Positions 41,401 through 56,400 of a DNA stretch of 64,000 bases are shown here, one piece after another. This stretch comes from Sapria himalayana. Lineage: Eukaryota; Streptophyta; Magnoliopsida; Malpighiales; Rafflesiaceae. The notes below the pieces were generated by a model. It saw nothing but the letters and a program-made list of their open reading frames with translations. It was not told the origin of the DNA and ran no database searches. The stretch spans positions 2,357,674-2,421,673 of the forward strand of contig JAREIK010003431.1 in the NCBI GenBank assembly GCA_029783825.1. The letters are read 5' to 3'. Each line of letters begins with the position of its first letter. The stretch's first letter is position 1. The position numbers and the translations under genes were made by a program.

Positions 41401-44400
41401 ATGAGAATTAAATAGTAGTTGAGAGAGTTAGAGTTTTTTTTTTTGAGTTAAAACATAATAAAAATGAGGTTGGAGGGGCAGAGATCTCAAAAATATGATA
41501 TATGCTGTCGAAACGAAGATTTAGCCCTTTTGTATCCAAAACAATATCATTTTGGTGCACGAGATTTTTTTTAAATACTTACGGTACAGCTCAAAGTGAT
41601 GTTTTGGATAAATTAAATTAACTTATTTAAAATGATATTATTTTGGTTTATTTAAAAAGAAAAAAAATATGTAAGACTAAAATGAGGAGAAAAAAAACTA
41701 ATAAAAAATACTTTAGGTGGGTGCTTCCTTCGAGGCGTGGCACGATCATTCGCAGCGATGGCACTTGGGCTTTAAACGTACCTAAGACTTGCCTTTGATA
41801 ATTATGATTAGTTGTATTCCTAATAGAGATGGATGTGACTGAGAGAGGGAGAATGGAGTAACTTTTTGATTTGATGTTTCTATACTCAATGTTCTTGAGT
41901 TTTTCTGGAGTTCCACACTTAGATTTTTTGATTAATTTTTTTTTTGAAGTTTCCCACTTAGATTCTTTGCTTGTTTTTCTAGAGTTCTACACTTAGATTC
42001 TTCGATTATTTTTCAAAGTTTCACATTAAGAAATTTTATGTGAACATGTCATCCCCACTAGATGATAGATGCATCATCGAATGTTTCATTATATGTGAGG
42101 TAGACAATGATCCACTGGTGATACATTTCATACAATATATATTGATAGCAGAGGGGCTATCACTCATAATAGAGAAAAAAAAACAAGAGATCTTTAATAT
42201 AATACACACATTGAAGGAGTGGTTACATTAGGAAGAATAGTTGGTAGATATTTTTGGTAATGAGATTGAAAACACTTCAAGTTGTTTAGAGAGATAAATT
42301 AACTACTAAAACTATCAAAAAATCTTTATAAAGTTCTTTCATACTTATTCTTGTGGAACCACAATCATATTTACTCATTTCCAGAAATGAGTTATCATAT
42401 TATTACATTATTTAATTATATTCAATCATATTTAATCATAAAGTTATCATATTTAATCATATTTACATTATTTAATCATATTTACTCATATTTATGAGGT
42501 ATCGATCTAGGAGCTAATAATTACATTATAAGTAATTAATTTTTTTATTATATTTTATTTTTGCTTTCTAAATGTTATAATAGTTAATATATTATTTAAA
42601 TTTTTTTGTTTTCATAATTTTGAACTTAATACTTTATTTTATTTATTTATTTTTTATTATTGGATATATTGATATTCTTTTTTTTTATGAGTTATCTTTT
42701 TAAGTAACTCATCTCTAATATTATTTTTTTTAAAATAATACTATTTTGCAGGATTAGAAAATCTCAAGGAAGATTTTCCTTGTGATTGAGCAAGTTGTAT
42801 TATATATTCTTCTTTGTATGATTATGTATCTAACTATATATTTTGAATGTTGATCTTAACTTGATCATTTGTGAAATGATTACTCACCTTTTCTCAAGCT
42901 AAGAATTTTTGGATACTTGTGGTATATTAGGTATTGAATAGATGAATAGGAAACATAAGGGATAAGAGGTAGACAAAGGAGATAGAACATCTTTAGTGCC
43001 ATCCATTTTTTGTCATTGTAAGAGATCTCGAATATATTTGTGTAGGGTATGAAATGAATCATTGGTGGTGGGTACAATTTTAGTTCCAAGAAAATAACGA
43101 AGGTATCCAAGATCTTAAATAGTGAATTGGTTGTAGAAACTAACAATAAAGCGAGTGATGAAAGTAGAGTTGTTACTTGTAATTATGAGATCATCCACAT
43201 AAACATGAAAGTATGTTTTTATAGACATTGAGTAGATCAAAAGAAAATTACTAGTTTTTAATTTTTATAATCATATTTAATGACAAATTTACTCGACTCT
43301 TGATACCAATCCCGAGGGGCTTTTTTGAAGTCATGGAGGACGTTGTGAAGCCTACAAACATGAGTGGGAGGATTAACATCAATAAATCCAAATGGTTGAG
43401 ATATTAATTCCTTCTCATACAGCTTTCCAAAGAAAATGTGTTTTGACATTATATTGATGAATTGACCAAACATTTGCTAGGACAATACAAAATCTAGTTG
43501 ATGAATCAAATAAATTATGTTTTAGAGAATTCTAGAATATTATCTTAGATTTTTGTCTCAAAATATTCTAAGGCTCATCTTAAATATTCTAGAATGTTCT
43601 AGATCTCTATAAAGAGGGGCCTATATTTTTTTTAAGTCATGATCTATCAAAATGGTTGGGCTTTGGCCATGATACTGTTATTATTTTAAATGAGATAATT
43701 TTTTGAAAAGAGACATGAATATATTAATATTATCAAAAGAAAAAAAAATATAAATAATAGTGAATGGCATGAATATGATAAAGCTTGGTAGATAGTGTTG
43801 AATATTAATTTATTATTTTGATTTTTTTCAAATCGTTTTTTTTTTTTTGGTTTTGAACATGCTTAACTTATTATTATTTTTTAGAATAAATAATAAGACA
43901 TATGTGATCGAGTCTTTTAGTTTTTAACTTATTTGGAGGTAATATAGAAATAAAACTTGGAGATACTATGTCTATACTAGGAGAGGATAAGTTTTATCAA
44001 GACATTACAAATAAGTTTTTCTTTTGGAATAAAAAAAATACATCCATTTCATAGTTTCAATTTTATCAATATATCATAAATAATAATAAATTAAAAAATT
44101 ATTAAAACACGATAATCAATATTAGTCAGCAATAGTAACATGTCAGTTCTCTATTATCCATTATCAATTTATATGATTTGAATCATCATATCTAAAGAAA
44201 ATAGTTATATCGATATCTTTGATATTATTGTTGGCATGTGATTTATTCATAAATCCTTAAGCATGATAGTGCTTTTATGGTATTTGATTGTGGTGTCGAT
44301 ATCCTACTTGAAATAATGTTTATAATTACAGAAAAAATAGATTCTAATGTTATGCTAGATATTGAATAGATTAGTAGATAATGTATTATCTTAAATAATA

Positions 44401-47400
44401 TGAGATTAATGAATTCATATGATTTCTATCAACTTAATTTAATTAAATTCATAATATTATCTTGTGATAGGTTGTAGTAGAAATCGATATCTAATTATTG
44501 AGATAACTTGCTCATATTCAAAAGGTCAACTTGTTGTTTGTTCTTAACTAACTAAATAAAAAAGTTATTTTTCTAAATATGGTGTGCTCGGGGGCTTTAT
44601 AAAATTATCATGTCTAGTATCGTATTATTTAAATATTTTATTTAATTATTTGTGAATTTTATTATCTGGTTATATTTGGTTCATACATGTGAATATATAT
44701 TTTAATATGTTTTTTATTCATTCCTCTTAACCCTAATATACATACAAATAGTCAAATAATAAAGAGAAAATAAAAAACTAGTATTTTTAATACTTATTTT
44801 TTATCTCAACAACATGACACTAAAATTAAGGTGTTTAATATGCTCGCTAAACATATTACAAATATTACGTATTCATATAAATAATACATATGGTGAGAGT
44901 ATACATGGATGAATACATATTCATCATATTATAATTTTTTTTTTTTGAATTTCTTTTCTTATAGTTTGAATTATTAGTAATAATTTCATTATTTTTATTA
45001 TTGATATTGTTGGATATGAAATATTGATAGTCAACATATGAATCTTATATCATATATGTATAATTCTAGTTGTTTTTAAATTTATTTGAATATTTTTTAA
45101 GTCTACAGACGAACATAGATGATAAAACTCTTATTGTTAGTTAGATATCTTAAGATATTTTATTAATTTTTTATATTTTTTTTAATACAAGAGAAATTAT
45201 TTTTATTTAATTGATTGTATTATTAGGTTAATTATGTGACACATACATGTAAACTAACAAATATTATTTAAAGGTATGTCTGTAATAGTTTTTATAAATA
45301 TATTAATTACAATATTGTTATTTAAAATATTATTGAATGTAATGTTAAAAATTTTATTTTAAATATTATATTCTCTAAAGATCATCAATAGTCACTCATA
45401 TATGACAAGATTATTATGAGGATAAAAGATATTAATAAATTTTATTTTTTTTTTGTTTAGTTTTTATATAGAATTGATAGTGGGTGGTAGTGTATTCAAA
45501 TATACTGTAATCATGACTAATTTAGGTATCAAACAACATATAAATCACTTAATTATATTTTATAAGTTTGTTAATTATTAATTAATTTTTTAATTTATAA
45601 TAATTTATTATGTTATTATTTTTTGTTGATCTATGAATTCTATGATAAACGAGCTAAAAGCATGTTTACATAATATAAACTAGTTTAAGATTTTTTAAAA
45701 TTTTAATTGGAAGATTAATGCTAGAAATTATTTTATCATACATTCTTTTTCAAACTCATTGTGATAAATAAATATAGCTAATGAACTTGTAATTGATCTA
45801 ACTTTAAAGATCTCACTACTTAGTTGAGTTTTCTAGAATTCTATATATAATATTTTTTTGTATATTGATCAGCATGTCTCTTAGGGTGATGAATTTTATC
45901 TATACCCATATTTTTTAATTATATGTATTTTTATTTTATGTGGGCAACAAGTATTTTTTCACTTTTACCTCGTATTCTCGTGCCTCAAAGTTGTAACTCA
46001 TTATTTAAATTATTTTGATTCCGCCAAATTTAAATTATAAATATAAAAAAATTATGGGCATAGATAGAGTATTATAATTCTTTTAGATTTTTTTTAAATA
46101 GTAGAGCCAATAGATGAGCGGATTAGAGATTTAATATAAATTATGAAAAATAAAATATATTAATGTGTTATTTATAATTTTTTTGTGATTAAAAATTATA
46201 TATTTTTTATTATTTTTTTGTTTTTAGCGTAGAAATCTGATGGTTGTCGGATTTCACCCGAAGAGCCATTGGATTAAGACCAACGATTGAAAAAAATTAT
46301 ATTTTTTATTAAGTTTTTTGGCCAACTCGAGATCGACAAGTGTTACCTTATAGGTTTCATTTTGTTTTTGCAGCCATTTTACAATGGCTAGCTTGGATTA
46401 GGGCTTGGGCTTGTTTCTTTTTCTCTTGCCAACGTGCTGGCATGCTTGCCGTGCTTCACAGGGCACTAGGGTCTTATGGCCCCGACACTGCACGATGTGG
46501 CATGAGCTGCATCATATGCCATCATGAGTTTAGCATGTTTTTGGGAGATGATTATCAAGAATCTAGGAGCTATAGCCTTAATATGAAATCAAATTACAAA
46601 GCAAGAATCATGAAAAAGATTGCTTTGCAATAAAAATTTAAGTGAATAAACTTATTGGATGCATATGAGGATAGAGGATGATTCATTTGATCTTTTAACA
46701 TGGTGGAAACTATATAACTCAATATATTATTCAATCTCAATTGGCAAGAGATGTAAATGTAATTTGGGTTTCAACTCTGCTTTTGACTTCGTATTTGGTA
46801 TTGGAAACATCATTCTTGATTTATTTAAGAGTTTATTAAGTCCAAAAAATGGTTGAGATTTTTGATTTATACTCTAGATTGGTTGAGATCGGATCTTATA
46901 CATGTTGATCAATGATCATAGAGTGAAAGTTAATGCAAATGACTTGGAATAATTTAAAGAATTAGATAAGTAAAAATGTAAATATTATGTACTTTACTTT
47001 TCTTCAATTTTTTGTCTAAAATACGAAATAACACTAATACATATTATTTTTGGATGAGAATAATCATTGTCTTAAGTGGTTAGTATACTTAGTTATTTCT
47101 TAGGTTTTTGGAATATTCACTTTGATGTGACTTTTCGCGTGCTAAGGTATGCGTATAATTTTTTAGGATATAAGATCTATTTTAATAATTACGAACACTT
47201 ATATTCAATAGAGTATTTATATTCTAGTTTGGCACCATCTTGCATAAGTGAAGTTTTGCATGAATTTTTATATTTTTTTTGAGAATTATTTTTTTTATTA
47301 GAAATATAAGAGATAAATAATTATATCAAAGTCCAATACAAATGTATAATTAAGATTGATGATCATTATTATATGCAAGATATTTTGGATTTGATTTTTA

Positions 47401-50400
47401 TTTGAGAAGATCAAATATTTATTTTTTTTTCATTATTCTTTAATAAGATATTCATATAATGAGACATATTATTTTTAAGATAAAGATTTAAGATGTTTGT
47501 TTCTTAGGAAAAAAATTTAAAATGAGATAATTATTATAAATTTATTCAGACATTAAATTAATTAGTATGTATTTTTATGAAAACTTTGAAAAAGTTTACT
47601 ATGACATTCATGCAATAATATATATTGCTTTTTTATCTCAAAGTTTGTTAATTTTGAGATTTTAAACACATATTTGAGATTATGTATCTTATCTCACTAC
47701 TATTTAATATGATATTTACGCAATAAAATTTATTACTTTTAATTTGGTATTTCACAAGCAGATAAAATACATATAGGTGGATTATTTTTTTTTTCATGAA
47801 TAATATTTAAGATGAGACAATTACTAAAACTTTTATTTACACATCAAATTATTCAGCTAATTTTTTTATGATTTTTAAAGTCAATTTATATTTGTTACTT
47901 CAAAATTTTATATTCTGAATTTTTATGCACAAGTACTAGAGGACCTACTATTATTTGTCAATTTAATTTATTTTTTATTTAATTTTTAATGAGATCACCT
48001 AACATGTGATCTACCTCAAACTATTTGTCATTATATAAGGTCATCATATATATATATTATATATATATATATTATTTTTATCAAAGTGTTATTTGATAAT
48101 TTTCATTTTGTTGGTTTATTGTTTTATAAGGTAAAGTGGAGAAAATAATAAAAGATAGTAGTGATAGATATAACACTTATACTTTATAAAAATGTACTTA
48201 AGCATCTCTAGGGTGAAATGATAATGATACAACAAGCCATGTATGCAAAAAAATTACTTCATTTACTATCACAAGCATAGTATATTTATTTTGTTAAAAT
48301 TTTTCTATTAGATGATAAAACATTATAGCTCATGCATAAAATTATATATATTTTTTGGTTTCTCAAGTTCTCAAACATGATGATTATTTTTCTATGATAA
48401 GAAAATATTTGTGTGTTTTGATCTGACATTCTTAGACCATGAATGCTACTTTAAGAAATCACTCTAAAATAGCAATTCTACAGAGTTGGTAGTTATAAAC
48501 TTTTATTATGCCTAGTTCTGATCCTATTCATAATTTTAATTGTACTTGGTTCTTTTGCTATTATTACTATTGAACTCGGAGAGTGGTTGAAGATGTTATA
48601 GGATATTAAATGGAATCCTGTCATCTAATGTTTTCACAAATTATCAATAGTAAGTCCCTTCATAAAAAAAAGAAATTAGAAGATTTTTTTAATAACTTAA
48701 ATGTTTATACTAGACGAGCATGTTCACAATAATTTATATGAGAATAATCATTATCAATTGATTTGGTATAGAATGTTGACTTTGTATTCTCCCATTGTTC
48801 TATGGAGGGGATCATAAATGTGCTCTACTCAATATTCCTTATCATAAGCATTCTCTTATTAATATTTTAAAAGAATATATCAAGTTTCTCAACTTCTTTT
48901 TAAGTACAAGATTTCATATACTATTTTTGGGGTGCTTATTCATGTAGGATAGTGAAGACTAGGCTTAATGGAATAATATGTCAACTTAAGACAATATATA
49001 TGCCGAGAGGATTTTTTTTAGATTTATGAGAAATATCCTCATTCACAAAGATATCATCATTCACATTATTATTATTTGTTGTATTTCTTACATATAGACT
49101 ATGTATTAGTTAGATATGAGAAATATCTTTTTTTATAATGATTTTGAGGAGATATTTATGACATAATCTCTAGTTTTTTATGTTTTAAGGTATGTAAATA
49201 GTTTCTGATTATAAAAATAATATATGACATGAAGCAATGTTTGATGGCACGATTTAATGAATTTTCATTAATTATTTACTTAGGTTTTAAAAGATGTGTA
49301 GCTCTTAATTTTTATTTTTATCGGTATAATTAATATGAATGTCTAGTAATTTTATTGGTATATGTCGATTCTATTTTATTATAAGAATTAAATATATTTT
49401 AGGTGATAATTTTGACATTTTGAGTTTTCAATAAAATTTTAGTTGTCTTAGATATATATGTTTTTGGTATTTAAGTCATATATTAAGGAGATATTATTAT
49501 TATTTTCACAGAGAAAATATGTTATAGATATTCTCCTAGAGTTTAGTTTATCAATGTGTTCTTGTTGATACTACATTTAATCAAATTAGAATCATACAAA
49601 TTATTGATTATCTTATAGTCATTAAATCATGTATTTCTTCTGAATGTATTTATTTCAATATAATATTTTAGGTTCTAATATGTATAAAGAAGACTAATGG
49701 ACTTGATGTTTTTTTTTAATAATTAAATCGTAACCATAGATGCATATAATCGTATTCAAATTCAAGTTAAGTCTCAACAATCAGGGGGATAAAGGTGATT
49801 ATCTATTATGTACTTATCAATTTGACAATTGGTCTGAACTCTTTTGAAAAAATAAGAGATCTACAATGATTTTTAGATTAAGTCAAGATCTTACCCAAAG
49901 TACAAGGCTTACACCTCAACACATCTGAAAGTGGTTATTATCTCAACAACCATTCTTTTGACAATCAAAGAGATTACTTAATGAGTCTTGAACCTAAGAG
50001 ATGTTTTTGAATGAATGTTCTTGTCATCATATCAATGTATGTTCTCTATTATAAGTATGAAACACAATGATTATTCATGTGATTAACAATTAAAATACTA
50101 ATATCAACTAAATATTTTTAACATAAATGTTTTAATGAGATCCGATGTATTAGTATTTGTATAATCACAAAGTAAAATACATGATGATGACATTCACTTT
50201 CAAATGAATGTATTTGTCATCATATCAATATCCCTGAAAGAATGTACTTGTCTCGTATTAATGTATATTCTCTAATATACATATGAAACATAATGACTTT
50301 TCATGTGATTAATAATTAAAGTACTAATGTTAATTAAATATTTTAATTTAAGAGTTTTAATGAAATCTGATAATTAGTATTTGTATAATCACACATAAAG

Positions 50401-53400
50401 GTAAAATACATGATGACATTTACTTTCAAATGAGTTTTTTAGATTAGATACCTAATAAAAAATGTTTATTTAACATAGTTAATATGTTTGACACTTTTTG
50501 TGATTGCTAACATCACATTATATTGTTTTTAATTCAATTTTTCATTAAGGGATGATTATATTACGATAATTATTTTTTTTTTTGAGAACAAATTCATGAT
50601 TATTCAATTGTTACTTATTTCCCTGATAATGATTAAATAGTAGAAATATCCTCAAAGTCTCATATTTTATATATTTTTTTAATTTCACTTTTTAAGTTCG
50701 AGACACATTCATTAGCTTGAAGGATGTATTACAGATTAAGTTATGTTATTTGAGCTAATGTTATATTGGATGTACTGTATAATTGTCAACTATAGTATAA
50801 GATACTATTATTTGTTTTAGTTTTTTTATAAATATGTTATTCACATCACATTATAAATAAAAAATTCACTGTATTTGTTTATGTTTTTTTTTTTCTTTCT
50901 TGCATTTTAACATACTTACTTTAAGTATCCTGTCTTGCAGCCTTTCCATGAAGTGCTGCAACCTCACATCTGATCAATTATTTATTGTTATGAAATTTGC
51001 TGTCAGCCATTTGAAACATCACTTCTAAATATATTTTTTTAATGTTTTAAACAAGCATTCTTGTTGCAAAAAAAATCATCTTCCTGCAAGTTAGTGGATC
51101 GGCGAGTTCAGTTTTTTTTTTTTATAAATTTGTTCTATTTTAGTGGATATTTTCTATTGCTTTGTGTGTTTTTTGCTAGCCCATTTTATGATGTCAATCA
51201 TTGTTGTTGACTTTTGAAAAGTACATTGGTGAATTTTTAAATGTCGGAAAATATAATGATGTTGGTTGAATAACATTTCTTGTTGCAGATTGAATCGTTG
51301 TCAGTTACTTTCCATGGGCATGACCTTGTTGTTGATTCAGAACTAGAGCTTAATTATGGCAGGTTTGAGCCTTTATTCTTCTCTCACCCATATTATAATT
51401 CACTATTGAACAACTTGGTAAATAACAATTCGATTAAGGATAGTGTGTCTGTTATTCTATCTCCTAATTATAGAAATGTTTGTTAGAAAAAATATCTCAA
51501 TAATTAAAACAAGCTTATGTAAAATTTTTTACTAATAATTTTACCTTAGGTCGATTATTTTTTTATTTAGATTATTCTTTATCTTATATACTTTCTTATA
51601 TTTTATTATAAGCTCTCCTAGAAGTTTTTAGAAAAAAATTATATGTATTATTATTGGTTATTATACTTTGTTTTTCAATATGGTCTTCATCTTTTTTATT
51701 GATCAAGTAACAAGTCCCTAAGAATGAATATTTGAGTTTTTGTAATTATCAAGAAAGAAATTAAAATATATAGTACAAAAATGAGAGTAAGAAAATACTT
51801 GTGTCATAGTGGTGGGTAGAACATATCATTAGTTAAATTTTAGAGTAATAATGAGCGTTAAATCGATATTTTGAAATGGATTGATTGATGTAGCTAGAAA
51901 TAGAAAATGGGTTATGCTGGGTCATATCAGTGGGTCAAGTTGATTGGCTAAATTGTCACGATCTTGCCTTAAGGGAGGGGTTATGCTAGGTTCGTCATGA
52001 CAATCACATTGTCTTATATCTAGTGGATGCAACCTAGATTGAGTTCAAGCCTGGACTAGCATAATTTAGCTAGGGGTTAGATGATAGCCTTGGCTAGTGC
52101 CTGGCTAGCCATGATCCCTAGGGATGCGAACTAGGCTCTATAAGCCATATGAAAGTGCCATTGGCCACACCCACACGGCTTCAACCCTCAGTCCACATCA
52201 CATCCATAATGGTGTGAGCCTCTGGTCTATGAGATGTGGGTGTGACATGTCAAGCCCTATGCGATGGTCACTGGATCCACTTTGGTCACCTCCACAACTA
52301 ATGGTCACATACCATGAACCACGAAATGTGTTGTATCTATATTATAAATGCATATGCATATACATGTAGTTGTCAGTTTGTATTCTATTACATTTTTTTT
52401 TCATTTTTTGTATTTTCGATTGGAGTACCTTACATTTGTGTTGCTTAATCATTTTTGTTTATTATATAATAATATTTGATATAATAAATTTTGAGATTAT
52501 TTATTGTTATTGTATTTATATTTTTAGTATTATATCATTCTAACATGATATTATAGTTAAGCTACAAATTTTTATTTATGTTTAGTATATATTTATTTTT
52601 TAGTATGTTTGTTTATATTATACTGTTTTTAGTATTTATGTTTTTTTTTGTTGTAGTAGCAGGGGTGCTTAGTGGTGATGGAAAATGGTGTGGTGGTGGC
52701 AGAACTCACAGAAGAGGTTCGCGTAGTGGTAGTAGATGCTCATGGTGGTGGTGGCGGCAAAAGAGGTTCGCAAAGTGGTAATAGATGCTCATGGTGGTGG
52801 TAGTGGGTGCAATCATGATTAATGATGGTAGGTGCTTATGACAATAGGTGATCATTGGTTTCTTTGGGCAATAGGGTTCAATAGATTTGTAAATAGGTGC
52901 TTCCAACAATAGGGTTCGGTAAATTTGTAAAAAAAAATAAAATTAGGAGTTAGCAATAAAAAAATTCTAATAATGTGTAATTTTTTTTTATGGAAGAACC
53001 ATAATTTTATAATATAATATGAAGAAAGATTAGTACAACAGAGTTATATGGAGGAGTACCATAGTCCAATGTACTAATTGCTAGAGGATAAGTTATATTA
53101 GAGATATTTATTGGATATTATATCCAGGGAGGAGACTAAAAGATTTATACATATTGAAAGAGATAAAGGTGTCAAATGGGTCATGACTTGCTGGCACAAC
53201 TCAATTTTTTTGTGGTTTGGCCAGACCATTGTGACGTGCCTGACACTATATGAGTTCTTGTGCCATGCCATCTCGTTGTGACATGACTTCATTAATGATG
53301 AGCATGGCATGGCCAGATTTGTCAGCTTACTGGCATTTTTGTGCATGGTTAGATTTGGGCAGTTGAAATGCCCAATTAAAATTTTTTTAATTATTATATT

Positions 53401-56400
53401 TATATAAAATCTTTATTAGAAAAATTAAATATTAAAATTTAAAATAATAAAAATTGTATTGCATTATAAATTTAAATGAATAAAATCAATAATTATAAAA
53501 AAATATTTTATATTCAGCTTAATATATCATATTAATAAAAATAATACAATATGAAAAACTAAATGACAAACTTATAAAAAATCAATAACATAAATATTAA
53601 AAAATATATTATGAATATAAAATCATAAAAATGCTACATAAATAGGAGTTGACATAAAAAAAATATGCATTGTATTTTATATGTGCCATTTTTAATAGCC
53701 ATGATTTGCCCGTATTTGTAGTATGATAATGTGAATGCAGTTCATGATCATCATGTATGATTATGAATGTAGCTCTAATAGTGGTCTTATTATCTTTGAT
53801 GTCTCAAGAGTTATTATTCGTTAGAAATTTTTTTATTTTATCTTGAATGCTTAATCTTAACTATTCTTAGTCATTCAAATATATAAATGCTTATATGATA
53901 TCTTGAATATGCTAATATTATATTAATAATCAGTATATAAAAATATTTAAATTTTTATTATTATCATGTGATAGAATAAAATAATACTTAATATATAAAT
54001 ATCAGATAATTCGCTTTTATTTGATGGATTATTCTGGAGTAGATTAGTAATCAATATATACTTATAATGTGTCAAAAAGGCCGGGCCAAGACAGCTCGAC
54101 TTATTTTTTCTGGTCTAATTGGTCTGGCGTGCCGTGCCTGACATGACATGTTTCCTTAGAGGGTAGGCCTGACATGGGTTCACGATCAGAAAAATTGCCC
54201 GGGTTTGGGCCGGTTTAGGTTGGCTGGTTTGAGTCGGGTTAGATTAATTTTTAAAATATTAGGGTTTTGGTGCCGCACCACCATGCCTTCGTTGCCAGTT
54301 GGGCATCGTGGTATCGTTCTTTCATTGGGCGTTGCTTTGTGTGTGATCACTCATGTTGTGCCCACGTGTCAGGCACCCGTGTCGTGCATGGCACGACATG
54401 CGGGCTAAAAACCTTCGGCCCTGCACGACATGACTCATGTTGAGGGTGCTCTCGGGTTGCCCGACCCATTTGACACATATACCTTGGACGTGTCAAACGG
54501 GCCGTGCTATGCCGACACGGCTAAAAAATGGTTGGCCCGACATAGCACGAATGGCTCGAGGCTAGCTAGATTCGTGCCGGGTTGTGCCAGGTCGTGCCTA
54601 ATCGGGCTAGTTCATGCCTTGTTATTCCAGCCTACAATACAAGTATACTACTACCTAGATGTATTCTCCCACTGGCTACTGATTGTGGTTGCGGAATTAT
54701 GGATTAATTATTTTATTTTTTTTTAAATTTTATATTTTAAATTTAAAATGTGGATTAATTTTAATTGTGACACATGACATAATGATATTATATTATTTAT
54801 TTATTTTACATAAATAATAAATCATAAAAAAAATAAATTCATTAACACAAATGATAAAGTATAATAAATAATCAAAAATATCAAAAAAATATATTTGACT
54901 CATTATTCATTATTTATCATTCAATCTAAAAATAAATAAATTAACACAAAGTTACAACTCACAATAACAATAAAAGATAAAAATCATAAATCTCATTCGT
55001 AATAAATAATGATGCAAGTCTAATGCCTCAATCCCAATGCTACTTGGTATGAGTATGCAACTAATTATCATCGCGTAAGTGTTTGATGGTATCACTAGTT
55101 GTGGACTCAACATCTTCAAAGTCCCATGAGTCATCATCTATTAGTAATTATTTCGTTCTTGTTTTAGCATGATTTTGATCCTAGATGTCCAACCTCAAAT
55201 CTTTCCACTTAATGCATACTTATGCTTCAACCAAAGATTAAAATATCGGTTTCTACGGATATATTGGTACTTGGATTTTACGGATATATTGGATATATCG
55301 AAGATATATCGGTGTATATTTCTACATGAGCACCAATCAAAGATAAATATTTCGGTCTTAATGGATATATCGATACTTAGAATTTATAGATATATTGGAG
55401 ATATATCGGTGGATGTATCAGAAATTTTTATCATTAGCCTCAACTATATCTGGGCATAGTCTTAATTAGAGGTGTCAAACGGGCCGGGCCGGCCCGGCCC
55501 AGCACGAGGCACGGTTCGGCCGTGCCTGGGCCGGCCCGGCACGTTCAAAAACCGTGCCCGGGCGAAGCAAGGCACGATTCGTGCCTAGGCACGGCACGCC
55601 GCCATGGGTCCATCCCGTGCCGGTCCCGCAGGCACGCGTGGCACTGGCGGCGTGCCGTGGCGTGAGTCGCGACTCACGAGTCACGACTCACTGAGTCGTG
55701 ACTCGAGTCACTCGACCCATCAGGCCCCCCCCCCGGTAAAAAGACCGCGGGTCGGGTCCAAACAGACCCGACCCGCGGTATTTTCTGCCGAAAACCGAGA
55801 AAATCGATAGATCTAACGGGAAAAAAAAAATTTTCAAAATTTGAGCGATTTTCAGCCCTTGGATTCGACTCCAACGGCTAGGGGGCAGAATCCGACGGTC
55901 CTCGTGATTCTGCCCCTTAAATATAATAAAAAAATTCAAAAAAATAATAAAAAAATTATTTTTTTTTAAAAAAAAAACATTAATTAGCCTATAAATTCTA
56001 CCCCCCTCCCTATAAAATTTATGTTTTTCAAAAACATTAATCCTCTATATATTTTCTCTCTCTCACATAATCCGTGCTTCTCTCTCTCGGCCCTCGTGTT
56101 TTTGATTTCGGCTTGGATTTTCGTGAAACTCAACTTGAGTTTTGAACATCAAAGCTTTCTGCGGGCTGCGGTGCATCTTGCACGTGAGTGACCTCATTGC
56201 TTTTACCGGGTAATATAATTTGTTTTTTTTTATTTTCTCTCTCTAAGGCTTCTCTCTCTAGAAAAAAGTACGAAAAATAAAAAATGACAAATTCACCTAA
56301 CACAAATTTAAATTTTGAAAATGAAAATGTTAGTGTTACACAAACGTCTGTGGCTCCTGAAACTTTGGTTTCTCCTGTCATCTCAGCCCAAAGTTCTAAA

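Larger units (their letters stand above)
35487..51288 (+). other. ABCF1: ABCF1 intron 1 (15.8 kb)
   Basis: It starts GTTAGT and ends CTTGTTGCAG. It contains several hAT remnants, one non-autonomous hAT with a target-site duplication, Ty1/copia fragments in both orientations, and unassigned AT-rich DNA. The first 800 bp (35487-36290) and the last 850 bp (50440-51288) look free of recognisable elements. Confidence 0.88.

Noticed and set aside
50930..50940. Strong acceptor-like CTGTCTTGCAG, suggesting an extra ABCF1 exon.
   Set aside because: The following sequence does not encode family protein, and exons 1 and 2 already join exactly in phase without it.
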